From IMG/VR virus record IMGVR_UViG_3300047546_000614, positions 1 to 23,261 of that record: DNA of 23,261 nucleotides; one strand, 5' to 3'. Positions 17,566 through 23,261 of this stretch are shown piece by piece. Within the stretch, counting starts at the first letter, position 1; every line of letters begins with the position of its first letter. This DNA is from a virus. The notes beneath the pieces are model-generated. The model ran no database searches, had not been told where the DNA came from, and was given only the letters and a program-made list of their open reading frames with translations. The position numbers and the translations under genes are program-made.

Positions 17566-19152
17566 GTGCCCTACTCCTATGTCCAGTACACCGGCACCGG
17601 CACAGCGCCACTGCTGTCGGTGCCGTTCCCGTATCTGTTGAAGGCGCATGTGCGCCTCTACACGGGCTATGACCTGCTGACCGATACCTGGACCGCTGAG
17701 CTGACCGATGGCGCTGGGTTCACGTGGACCAGCGCCACGCAGGTGCAGCTGAGCGGCAACCTGGCCAATGGCGTGGTGCTGACGATCATCCGCAAGACGC
17801 CGACCAATGCGCGGCTGGTGGATTGGAACGATGCCAGCAACCTGCTGGCCGGCGACATGGACACCGCCGACCTGCAGAACCTGTATGCGGTGCAGGAGCA
17901 GCAGGACCGTGTGGTTCAAGCAGCTGCCGTGGCTGATGCGGCCAATGAAGCGATCAGCGACGTGCTGGTTTATGCGCCGATCGCCAATGTCGCGTCGATC
18001 CCCGGCAGCCCGACCAACGGCGACCGGATCGAGCTGACCGACTCCACCGGCATCGAGACCTTCTCGCCGCTCTCTGGCCGCCCCGCTGGTTTTGTCGGCA
18101 GCAGCCAGCTGCGGGTGCGGATGTACTGGAACAGCGCCAGCAATACCTGGATCTGGGGGTCGTATTACACGGTGGATCCAGACGGCCGCTATGTGCGGCA
18201 GAGCTCGATCAGCAACAGCGTCACCAGCACATCACAGGCAACGGTTGCAAGCTCCGCGGCCGTGAAGACCGCCAAGGACGCGGCGGATACGGCAGCAACG
18301 GCAGCGGCAGCTGCCCAGGCGGCGGCGGCATCCGCTGCATCAGCGGCAACTACAGCGCAGACCACGGCCAATGGCAAGCTCACAGATAGCTGCGCCACGG
18401 ATCGCGTGCTGGGCCGCAGCTCAGCCGGCACCGGCCCCGTTGAGCAGATCACGCTGACTGCCGCTGGCCGCGCCCTGCTGGATGACGTGGACGCAGCTGC
18501 ACAGCGGACAACGTTGGGCCTCTCAACGGTCGCCGCCACAGGCTCCTACGCAGACCTCACCGGCAAGCCAACGATTCCATCAATCGCCGCCAGGTCCGAC
18601 ATCAACGGCGTTCATACAACCGGCTCGATCACCAGCGGCACCGCCAGCCTGACGGTCGCCAGCGCCACCGGCATCGTTGCTGGCATGGTGGTGACCGGCG
18701 AAGGCATCACGCCCGGCACCACCGTAAGCAGCATCAACGGCACGTCCGTAACGCTCAGCGCCAATGCAGGCAGCACGCTCAGTTCGGATCCGGTCGGCTT
18801 TTACGACAACGCAAAGGCACTCAGCCCCGGCAGTGTTGGCGGGCAACTGTGCCGCGCCTGGGTCAACTTCGACGGCACCGGCGCCGTGGCGATCCGCGCC
18901 AGCTACAACGTCAGCTCGATCACTGACAACGGCGTGGGTGACTATACGGTGAACTTCACGACGGCAATGGCGGATGCGAATTATTCAGCTGTGATTACTG
19001 CCCAAGAGACTAGTGCTGGCGGGCGCGATGGTTTCCTATCAATTCGAGGAGGCACTTCACCATCAACTAGCGCGATCAGATTTTCCGGTGGCGTAAATAA
19101 TGCTTATTTTGCAGCTGATAATTCAATCGTCTGTGTCGCCATCTTCCGCTGA
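17566..19152 (+). CDS. Tail fibre protein with T7 gp17-type N-terminal domain
   Basis: The receptor-binding fibre, 528 residues, starting at GTG 17566. Residues 1-120 match the T7 gp17 attachment domain: SVPFPYLLKAHVRLY, VVLTIIRKTPTNARLVDWNDASNLLAGDMDTADLQNLYAVQE (T7: RRVTSTTDRLVDFTDGSILRAYDLN). Residues about 133-210 form a beta-rich segment ending in WIWGSYYTVDPDGRYV, a block I recall from cyanophage fibres. Residues about 215-270 are an Ala-rich probable trimeric coiled coil. Residues 351-413 are a TGSI...GEGITPGTTV beta-module related to the one in the capsid. Residues 429-528 (CRAWVNFDGTGAVAIRASYNVSSI onward) form a C-terminal knob probably contacting the host. Bases 18961-19140, encoding the tip, are about 49% GC by hand count, well below neighbouring DNA, suggesting exchange of the tip. 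Confidence 0.92.
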   Translation: MPYSYVQYTGTGTAPLLSVPFPYLLKAHVRLYTGYDLLTDTWTAELTDGAGFTWTSATQVQLSGNLANGVVLTIIRKTPTNARLVDWNDASNLLAGDMDTADLQNLYAVQEQQDRVVQAAAVADAANEAISDVLVYAPIANVASIPGSPTNGDRIELTDSTGIETFSPLSGRPAGFVGSSQLRVRMYWNSASNTWIWGSYYTVDPDGRYVRQSSISNSVTSTSQATVASSAAVKTAKDAADTAATAAAAAQAAAASAASAATTAQTTANGKLTDSCATDRVLGRSSAGTGPVEQITLTAAGRALLDDVDAAAQRTTLGLSTVAATGSYADLTGKPTIPSIAARSDINGVHTTGSITSGTASLTVASATGIVAGMVVTGEGITPGTTVSSINGTSVTLSANAGSTLSSDPVGFYDNAKALSPGSVGGQLCRAWVNFDGTGAVAIRASYNVSSITDNGVGDYTVNFTTAMADANYSAVITAQETSAGGRDGFLSIRGGTSPSTSAIRFSGGVNNAYFAADNSIVCVAIFR

Positions 19153-19155
19153 CCC

Positions 19156-19587
19156 ATGACCCACATCATCCACCCCACTGCTGACGGCGTTGCGATCACC
19201 ACTCCCACCGGAGAGGTGCCGATCGAGCAGGTTGCCCAGCAGGTCGCACCCAACGGCATCTACGCCATCGTCACCGCTGACCAGATCCCCTCCGACCGCA
19301 CCTTCCGCGCTGCGTGGGTCTACTCCCCCGATGGCATCGAGATCGACCTGGACCGCGCCAAGGCCATCGCGCACGACATTCGCCGCCGCCGCCGCGCTGA
19401 TGAGCTGGCGCCGCATGACCGCGTGATCAGCCTGAAGATCCCCGGCGCCAGCGCCGACAAGGCCGAAGCGGCACGCGCTGCCATCCGCACCCGCTACAAC
19501 GCCATGCAGGATGCAATCGACAGCGCGGCTTCAGTCGAGGATCTCCAGCGTCTGCTCTCCCCACAAAACGCCCTTGGCCACACCTGA
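19156..19587 (+). CDS. Small fibre-associated protein, function unknown
   Basis: A 143-residue soluble protein 3 bases after the fibre stop. The central DRTFRAAWVYSPDGIEIDLDRAKAIAHDIRRRRRADEL resembles a motif I recall from many small phage proteins encoded next to tail fibres (FR-AW plus a helix of the type DM.KA..I.RD.IR). The rest (IPGASADKAEAARAAIRTRYNAMQDAIDSAASVEDLQRLL) is charged helix. A role in fibre assembly or as a small virion protein is possible but unproven. No strong ribosome binding site is visible, which suggests translation coupled to the fibre gene. Confidence 0.7.
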   Translation: MTHIIHPTADGVAITTPTGEVPIEQVAQQVAPNGIYAIVTADQIPSDRTFRAAWVYSPDGIEIDLDRAKAIAHDIRRRRRADELAPHDRVISLKIPGASADKAEAARAAIRTRYNAMQDAIDSAASVEDLQRLLSPQNALGHT

Positions 19588-19617
19588 CAGACTCGATACG
19601 CTGTGGGGGTGCAGACA

Positions 19618-19803
19618 ATGACCATGGAGCCAGCCACGATCATTGCTGCCCTGGGTCTCCTCGGTGCCGGCGTCGCCGGCATCTGGAAGATCGCCGGGCA
19701 GTTCGGTGATTTCCGCGGCCGGACCAACACCTGCATCGAGCACCTGACACGGCTGACCAGCAAGCACGACGAGCGGATCTCAACGCTGGAGAGGGCCCGC
19801 TGA
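19618..19803 (+). CDS. Small membrane protein with one transmembrane helix, holin or lysis candidate
   Basis: A 61-residue protein. The start is taken as ATG 19618, because GGGGG lies about 9 bases upstream; GTG 19603 and ATG 19624 are alternatives in frame. Residues about 4-23 (EPATIIAALGLLGAGVAGIW) form a hydrophobic helix, and the rest (RTNTCIEHLTRLTSKHDERISTLERAR) is a charged, coiled-coil-like tail. T7 gene 17.5, a small holin, is at this position between the fibre and gene 18. The stop TGA (19801-19803) overlaps the next ATG. The lysis role is inferred from location, size and topology only. Confidence 0.55.
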   Translation: MTMEPATIIAALGLLGAGVAGIWKIAGQFGDFRGRTNTCIEHLTRLTSKHDERISTLERAR

Positions 19804-19988
19804 TGGATCGCATCGCCAGCTATGTCGCCGTTGCCGTCGCCATCCACGGCCTGGCGCTGGTGATCGTCAACATCACTCCCACCCCCAAGGACAACGAGGC
19901 CCTCGACAACATCAGCCGCCTGGCCGTGAAGACCTATCGGCTGATCGAGGTCATCGCCGGCCTGTGGGGCCCCCTGGCCAAGCGCTGA
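19803..19988 (+). CDS. Small membrane protein, lysis-cassette candidate
   Basis: A 61-residue protein translationally coupled to the previous gene through an ATGA overlap, with GGAGAG as a ribosome binding site (19789-19794). Residues 5-24 (ASYVAVAVAIHGLALVIVNI) form one hydrophobic helix, followed by TPTPKDNEALDNISRLAVKTYRLIEVIAGLWG, a pattern like short phage membrane proteins found near lysis genes. It could be a holin, an antiholin or an inner-membrane spanin partner; nothing in the sequence decides. No endolysin gene is present in the window. Confidence 0.52.
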   Translation: MDRIASYVAVAVAIHGLALVIVNITPTPKDNEALDNISRLAVKTYRLIEVIAGLWGPLAKR

Positions 19989-20007
19989 ATCCCTGCCCGG
20001 TGAAACC

Positions 20008-20304
20008 ATGGCCGACCTCGCCAAACAGCTCGAAGACCTCCACGCTGCCGTCGTCGAAACCGTCAAGACCCGCATCGAAAACGGCGGCACCCGCGACGAC
20101 GACGGCAACCTCCTCGAACCCCTCAGCAACGACGACCTCCGCGTCGCCCTGCAGCTGCTGAAGCAGAACCAGATCAGCGCCGCTGCCATGCCAAGCACCC
20201 CAACGGCAGACCTGGCGCGAATGGCCGGCAAGCTGAACTTCCAGACCCTGGAAGCAAAGGCCAAGGTTGTGCCCATCCGCGCAGACGACAAGCTCAGCGC
20301 CTGA
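20008..20304 (+). CDS. Small terminase subunit, T7 gp18-like
   Basis: A 98-residue protein (T7 gp18, DNA maturase A, has 89) that recognises concatemer DNA for packaging. The sequence reads LHAAVVETVKTRIENGG, then LSNDDLRVALQLLKQNQISAAAMP, a helical arrangement common in podovirus small terminases (a helix ending in ...R..NGE... followed by ...A...LK.N.I). It sits after the membrane proteins just as gene 18 follows 17.5 in T7. The start ATG 20008 has GGTGA upstream. Its last 11 bases overlap the 3' end of the large terminase gene, which runs on the other strand, so the two mRNAs are complementary there. Confidence 0.78.
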   Translation: MADLAKQLEDLHAAVVETVKTRIENGGTRDDDGNLLEPLSNDDLRVALQLLKQNQISAAAMPSTPTADLARMAGKLNFQTLEAKAKVVPIRADDKLSA

Positions 20305-22060
20305 CGCCCCCGTAGGCCACGCCACGAGGCCGCGGCGTCCAGCCAAGCGCCAAAGCATCAATACTGGCGCCGGTCTCGTCAAACCACGCCTTCAGGTTGG
20401 CCTCGTCGATCTCGTCTTGGCGAACCTGACGCGCCACCTTCTGGTCCTGCGCGGCGGCATCCACAAACCAGCCGACGCCAAGCGACAAGGCATCAATCCG
20501 GTCGTCAAACTGCAGCGCCCCACGCTCGGTCGTGATTCGGCTGAGCTGGTACATCAACGAGCGGGCATGGCCGCTGTCAGGATCGCGCTCAGCGCCGGCC
20601 CAGTCCTGTTGGATCACCTCTTGATTCACGACCAGGCGGTGCTGCTGCACCACTGGCGCCAGCACGTCGACGATCCGCCGTTCCTTCTGCCCTGACACGC
20701 GCTTTTCCTCGATTGAGCAGGGATGAACCGCCTTCACAACGGGTTGCAGCAAGGCGGTGAACATGCCATCGCCCAGGTTGGATTCCGCCACGATGGTGTT
20801 CACCTTCCACCGCAGCGCCTTCTGCGCCAGTAGCTGCAGAACCTCTGGCTCGTACCCCCTGGTCGTGCCACCGGCCTCCAGCAGGAACAGGTTGCCATTG
20901 AGCTCTGCAATCACCGCCCAGGCCAGCTCATCGCTGCCGCGGCCGGATGGATCCACCGCCAGGATGCACCGCCAGGTTTCCTTCTGCGGCACCCACCCCT
21001 GCACCAGCGCCGGGCCGTAATAGGTGCGGTCGCTGCCGAGCCCCACGCATGGCAGGCTCTGCAGGCGGTGTTCATTGGCCGAAGACCACCCCACTACATC
21101 GGGCAGCGCCTTGCCGTCCAGCGGCATCACGATCAGATCGCCCAGCCGGATCGGGTAGCGATCAAGCGTCGATAGGCGGCAGTTCAGCATCAGCTGCAGC
21201 TGCACGCCGGCTCGCGTCGTCCGCATTTCCCGGCTGCGCAGTTCCTGCTCGCCAAAACGCTCCGGGTCGGTCGGCTTGCCGGCCAGGCTCGGATCGGCTT
21301 CAACCTCTGCTGCGATCAGTGGATCCAGCCCGCCCTCGTAGCACTCCCACTGATCCGGGTCTGCCGGGTTGGGGTATCGCGCCGGCCAGTACCGGATCGC
21401 GTAGTTCCGCTCACGTACCAGCCGCAGATAGAGCGATGTCTCCAGGTGCGGTGTGCCGAGGAACATGATCATCCGCGGCAGATCCTGGCCTTCATCCGGC
21501 TTGAGGATCATTTCGAGCTCGGTCACGGCCTGCGCCAGGCGCTCCTGCTTGAGCGGTGTGATCGAGTTGTTCAGCGTCTCGATGTCGTCTGGAATGGCGC
21601 AGGTGCAGCGCTTGCCGGTCAACGCAGGCGACAGGATGCCAACCGCCCGCACCGATGGGCTCTGATCAACGATCGCAGGCCCCACGTCAAAGGCCTTGGT
21701 TGAGCTCCGGCCATCGGCCCGCGGCTCCAGGCACCGCAGGATGTCGATGTCGCGGATGCAGCGCTGCATGAAGGTCGTAACCTCCACCGCCTTCTCCAAC
21801 GTGCTGCCAGGGATCAGCACCTTTTCGTTGAACGGATCGATCCGCAGCCGATGCAACGCCCGGAAGGCGGCCATGGTGCTCTTGGCCACACCACGAAACC
21901 CCACCGTGATCTGACGGTTCGGGCCGTTCTCCATCCAGTCGCAGATGCCCAGCTGCTGCTTGGTGGGCTCATCCGCCAGGTTCAGCTCCCGCAGCAGATA
22001 GCAGACGAAGTACGGGAACCGCCCAGGGCCAATCTCAGGCGGGATCGGCGTCCAGCTCAC
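20294..22060 (-). CDS. Large terminase subunit (packaging ATPase and nuclease), T7 gp19-like
   Basis: The DNA packaging motor, 588 residues (T7 gp19 has 586). Walker A is GFRGVAKST at residues 54-62 (T7: AFRGIGKSF) and Walker B is CAIPDDIE at 154-161. Next come LGTPHLETSLY near 201 and the RNase H-like nuclease with Asp370 in LAVDPSGRGSDE, Glu426 in IVAESNLGDG and the FDDRIDALS motif at 518-526. The start GTG at 22060 is the first that keeps the conserved N-terminus (FPYFVCYLLRELNL), with a GAGG-type site on the minus strand about 7-13 bases upstream, inside a hairpin. The gene lies on the strand opposite to all structural genes and converges on the small terminase; in T7 both terminase genes are co-directional. 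Confidence 0.95.
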   Translation of the reverse strand: MSWTPIPPEIGPGRFPYFVCYLLRELNLADEPTKQQLGICDWMENGPNRQITVGFRGVAKSTMAAFRALHRLRIDPFNEKVLIPGSTLEKAVEVTTFMQRCIRDIDILRCLEPRADGRSSTKAFDVGPAIVDQSPSVRAVGILSPALTGKRCTCAIPDDIETLNNSITPLKQERLAQAVTELEMILKPDEGQDLPRMIMFLGTPHLETSLYLRLVRERNYAIRYWPARYPNPADPDQWECYEGGLDPLIAAEVEADPSLAGKPTDPERFGEQELRSREMRTTRAGVQLQLMLNCRLSTLDRYPIRLGDLIVMPLDGKALPDVVGWSSANEHRLQSLPCVGLGSDRTYYGPALVQGWVPQKETWRCILAVDPSGRGSDELAWAVIAELNGNLFLLEAGGTTRGYEPEVLQLLAQKALRWKVNTIVAESNLGDGMFTALLQPVVKAVHPCSIEEKRVSGQKERRIVDVLAPVVQQHRLVVNQEVIQQDWAGAERDPDSGHARSLMYQLSRITTERGALQFDDRIDALSLGVGWFVDAAAQDQKVARQVRQDEIDEANLKAWFDETGASIDALALGWTPRPRGVAYGGVRR

Positions 22061-22067
22061 AAGGAAA

Positions 22068-22094
22068 CCCCCTCAGCTTTCAGGGCCGAGGGGG
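22068..22094 (-). promoter_or_regulatory. Hairpin covering the large terminase ribosome binding site
   Basis: CCCCCTC (22068-22074) and GAGGGGG (22088-22094) form a perfect 7-bp stem with a 13-base loop. On the minus-strand mRNA the second arm is the GAGGGGG that would serve as the large terminase ribosome binding site, followed by TTTCCTT and the GTG start. The stem could limit terminase translation or act as a weak partial terminator between the 80-residue gene and the terminase. No long T run follows it. Confidence 0.4.
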
Positions 22095-22128
22095 CTCCGC
22101 CACCACACCACATGGAGGCGGTCACACC

Positions 22129-22371
22129 CTACTCCGTGAATGCCTCGTTGACGTCGGGCGTTGCCGGGTCGTCGGCCTCGAACTGGCCTGTCTTGCGCCG
22201 TGCTCGTTTCGGCGCTGAGGGCGTGTTCTCTGCGGCAGTAGCAGCAGCTCCAGCAAGCGCAGCCTCAGCTGCCGCCACCACGTCGTCAGGGACATCCGAA
22301 CCCCATGCCTGAAGGCCAAGCCGTGCCCGGTCGGCGTTGGAGACGTACACGGGTGCAGAGCAGGTAGGCAC
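22129..22371 (-). CDS. Small protein with C-terminal DDPATPDVNEA motif, unknown function
   Basis: An 80-residue protein between the winged-helix gene and the large terminase on the minus strand. The start is GTG at 22371 with GAGG about 9 bases upstream, which overlaps the end of the previous gene (TGAGG). The N-terminus has YVSNADRARLGLQAWG, followed by an Ala-rich helix, a basic stretch PKRARRKTG and the C-terminal FEADDPATPDVNEAFTE. I recall a similar ending (DDPSTPDVNEAW) on small proteins of other phages near head genes, but do not know its function. Nothing catalytic is visible. Confidence 0.6.
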   Translation of the reverse strand: MPTCSAPVYVSNADRARLGLQAWGSDVPDDVVAAAEAALAGAAATAAENTPSAPKRARRKTGQFEADDPATPDVNEAFTE

Positions 22372-22382
22372 AGCGTATCGCC

Positions 22383-22766
22383 TCAGTCGTTTTCTTCCAG
22401 CGCCAGCTTGAACTGCGCCCAGAGATGGCCGCGGGCCTGTGCGCTGCCAACGCTGGCGACATACGGGTTGAGGATGAAGTAATGCCCGCCCGTCTGGCGA
22501 TCACGCACTTTCACCAAGGCGCTGGCCTTGCGGAGACGGCCGATTGCCTTGATGCAGGAGGTGTAGTTGCTGCCAATCTGTTCGGTCAGCGCCCTGGCGG
22601 TGGTGCGCACCTTCCCGGTTCGATCCATGCGGCTGACCATGGCCAGCAGCACGCAGATGTCCAGCGGCTGCAGCTCTCGCTGAGCAAGCGCTTGAAAGAT
22701 GTCGTCCAAGTCCCTTGCCTGATGCACCATCACGAATCGATCCGCGTCGTCAAAATGATCTGCCAT
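22383..22766 (-). CDS. RepL-like winged-helix DNA-binding protein
   Basis: A 127-residue protein, first gene of the minus-strand group. Residues about 33-100 look like a winged helix: LQPLDICVLLAMVSRMDRTGKVRTTARALTEQIGSNYTSCIKAIGRLRKASALVKVRD, with the wing and end GGHYFILNPYVASVGSAQARGHLWAQF. This ending is like plasmid RepL-type replication proteins (YMINP...G...R..LW..F). It may be a transcription regulator or a replication initiator; the sequence alone does not decide. ATG at 22766; ribosome binding GAGG is about 11 bases upstream. Its position next to a repeat-rich non-coding region suggests it could bind there. Confidence 0.7.
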   Translation of the reverse strand: MADHFDDADRFVMVHQARDLDDIFQALAQRELQPLDICVLLAMVSRMDRTGKVRTTARALTEQIGSNYTSCIKAIGRLRKASALVKVRDRQTGGHYFILNPYVASVGSAQARGHLWAQFKLALEEND

Positions 22767-22858
22767 GGGAAACCGCGCCTCAGCTATTCGCCTGACCGCT
22801 TTTCTGGCCGCATAGGAAACGCCTAGGCCAGTTCTGCGACTCCCGTGTGATTTCCCTG

Positions 22859-22872
22859 CGTCTCACGAGACG
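22859..22872. promoter_or_regulatory. Operator-like palindrome CGTCTC-AC-GAGACG
   Basis: A perfect 6-bp inverted repeat separated by AC, about 95 bases before the start of the RepL-like gene. Read on the minus strand, TTGACC (22877-22872), a possible -35 element, adjoins it, but no good -10 follows at the right distance. It is a candidate binding site for the neighbouring winged-helix protein; this is inference. Confidence 0.3.
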
Positions 22873-22911
22873 GTCAAAATAGACACCAGTCATACCAACG
22901 GAATCCAAACA

Positions 22912-22939
22912 CGCAGGGCCACACTACTTTGGCCCTGCG
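22912..22939. repeat. Strong 10-bp hairpin in the non-coding region
   Basis: CGCAGGGCCA (22912-22921) and TGGCCCTGCG (22930-22939) pair perfectly over 10 bp with an 8-base loop. No T run follows on either strand, so a standard terminator is less likely than a protein-binding cruciform, an RNA leader structure or an origin element. Confidence 0.6.
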
Positions 22940-23261
22940 ACCTTGGCATCCCCCGCCGCCACAGGCCCGTTTTCGCGCCCCTCTAGTTCTTAAGAAAGGG
23001 TCAATCCAGTCAGGCAGAGGGAAGGCGTACCCACAGCGACCGAATCTCTCGATCCAACCCATCCCCACCCCACCTCCGGGGCCCTCTCACTGCATCACCC
23101 CTGCAGAAGCGCCAGGAAGGCCCCTCCGATGGGGTGGGGCTCCACTGACACCGATCACTCCCTTCCGTGCCCTTCCTGCCCCTGCTGGGCGCCTCTCCGT
23201 GTGTGTTCGTGCTCGATGGGCGCCTCCCCTCCACCCCCGTAGACCTCTCGCACCCCTCCGC

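Larger units (their letters stand above)
22767..23261. other. Non-coding region of about 495 bp with inverted and direct repeats
   Basis: No convincing gene on either strand; the short open frames here have unlikely compositions (Trp/Arg/Gly-rich) and no ribosome binding sites. It contains a palindrome at 22859-22872, a strong hairpin at 22912-22939, the palindrome TTCTTAAGAA at 22987-22996, CTGCA...TGCAG around 23090-23106, the inverted pair CCCCACCCCA (23063-23072) and TGGGGTGGGG (23130-23139), and two copies of TGGGCGCCTC (23186-23195 and 23217-23226). The right half of the plus strand is unusually C-rich. It probably holds the promoter for the minus-strand genes, and may be an origin or genome end. 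Confidence 0.6.

Noticed and set aside
15946-17919. 657-residue minus-strand open frame
   Set aside because: Antisense of the gp16-like and fibre genes; low-complexity, His/Arg/Gln-rich translation.
20947-21703. Plus-strand open frames opposite the large terminase
   Set aside because: The minus strand has unmistakable Walker and nuclease motifs; the plus-strand frames are Pro/Ser/Arg-rich shadows.
22425-22826. 133-residue plus-strand open frame opposite the RepL-like gene
   Set aside because: The minus-strand winged-helix protein explains this region; the plus frame has no family-like features.
22874-23234. Two minus-strand open frames in the right-hand non-coding region
   Set aside because: Trp/Gly/Arg/Ser-rich translations without ribosome binding sites; treated as chance frames in GC-rich DNA.
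1-23261. CRISPR arrays, tRNA or rRNA genes, insertion sequences, integrase
   Set aside because: No regularly spaced repeats, no tRNA-like clover-leaf and no transposase or recombinase motifs were seen.

Overview
This window is the late structural and packaging half of a T7-like podovirus genome (or a provirus related to one). GC content is high, roughly 60-65% by eye. I recognise a T7-type order from the protein sequences: major capsid (gp10-like, cut by the left edge), a factor-independent terminator, tail tubular proteins A and B (gp11, gp12), a gp13-like protein, internal virion proteins, a tail fibre with a T7 gp17-type attachment domain, small membrane proteins where T7 has its holin, and the small and large terminase subunits. 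The fibre architecture, the accessory beta-modules in the structural proteins and the high GC fit phages of picocyanobacteria such as Synechococcus or Cyanobium. The host is an inference. No host gene, RNA polymerase, integrase, tRNA or CRISPR array is visible.

Layout: 1-1074 capsid; 1112-1135 terminator; 1179-8715 gp11, gp12, gp13, gp14 and a gp15-like protein, tightly packed with two ATGA start/stop overlaps; 8720-13996 a very large multidomain protein with a ParB/DdrB-like domain and an HExxH zinc-protease motif; 13999-17541 a large gp16-like internal protein; 17566-19152 tail fibre; 19156-19988 a fibre-associated protein and two 61-residue membrane proteins; 20008-20304 small terminase. 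The strand then flips. Large terminase (22060-20294), an 80-residue protein and a RepL-like winged-helix protein are on the minus strand, preceded by about 495 bp of apparently non-coding DNA rich in inverted repeats that runs to the right edge.

The genes describe head assembly, a short tail with fibre, a set of proteins carried in the head and ejected into the cell, lysis candidates and DNA packaging. The most unusual part is the ejection cassette. A protein of about 1,758 residues resembling phage 'polyvalent' proteins (ParB-like plus metalloprotease) sits between the gp15- and gp16-like genes, and the peptidoglycan-cutting transglycosylase domain is at the C-terminus of the gp15-like protein rather than the N-terminus of gp16 as in T7. 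The second oddity is the inverted large terminase, convergent with and overlapping the small terminase by 11 bp. The third is a conserved box with identical placement before gp11 and before the fibre, which may be a phage promoter.
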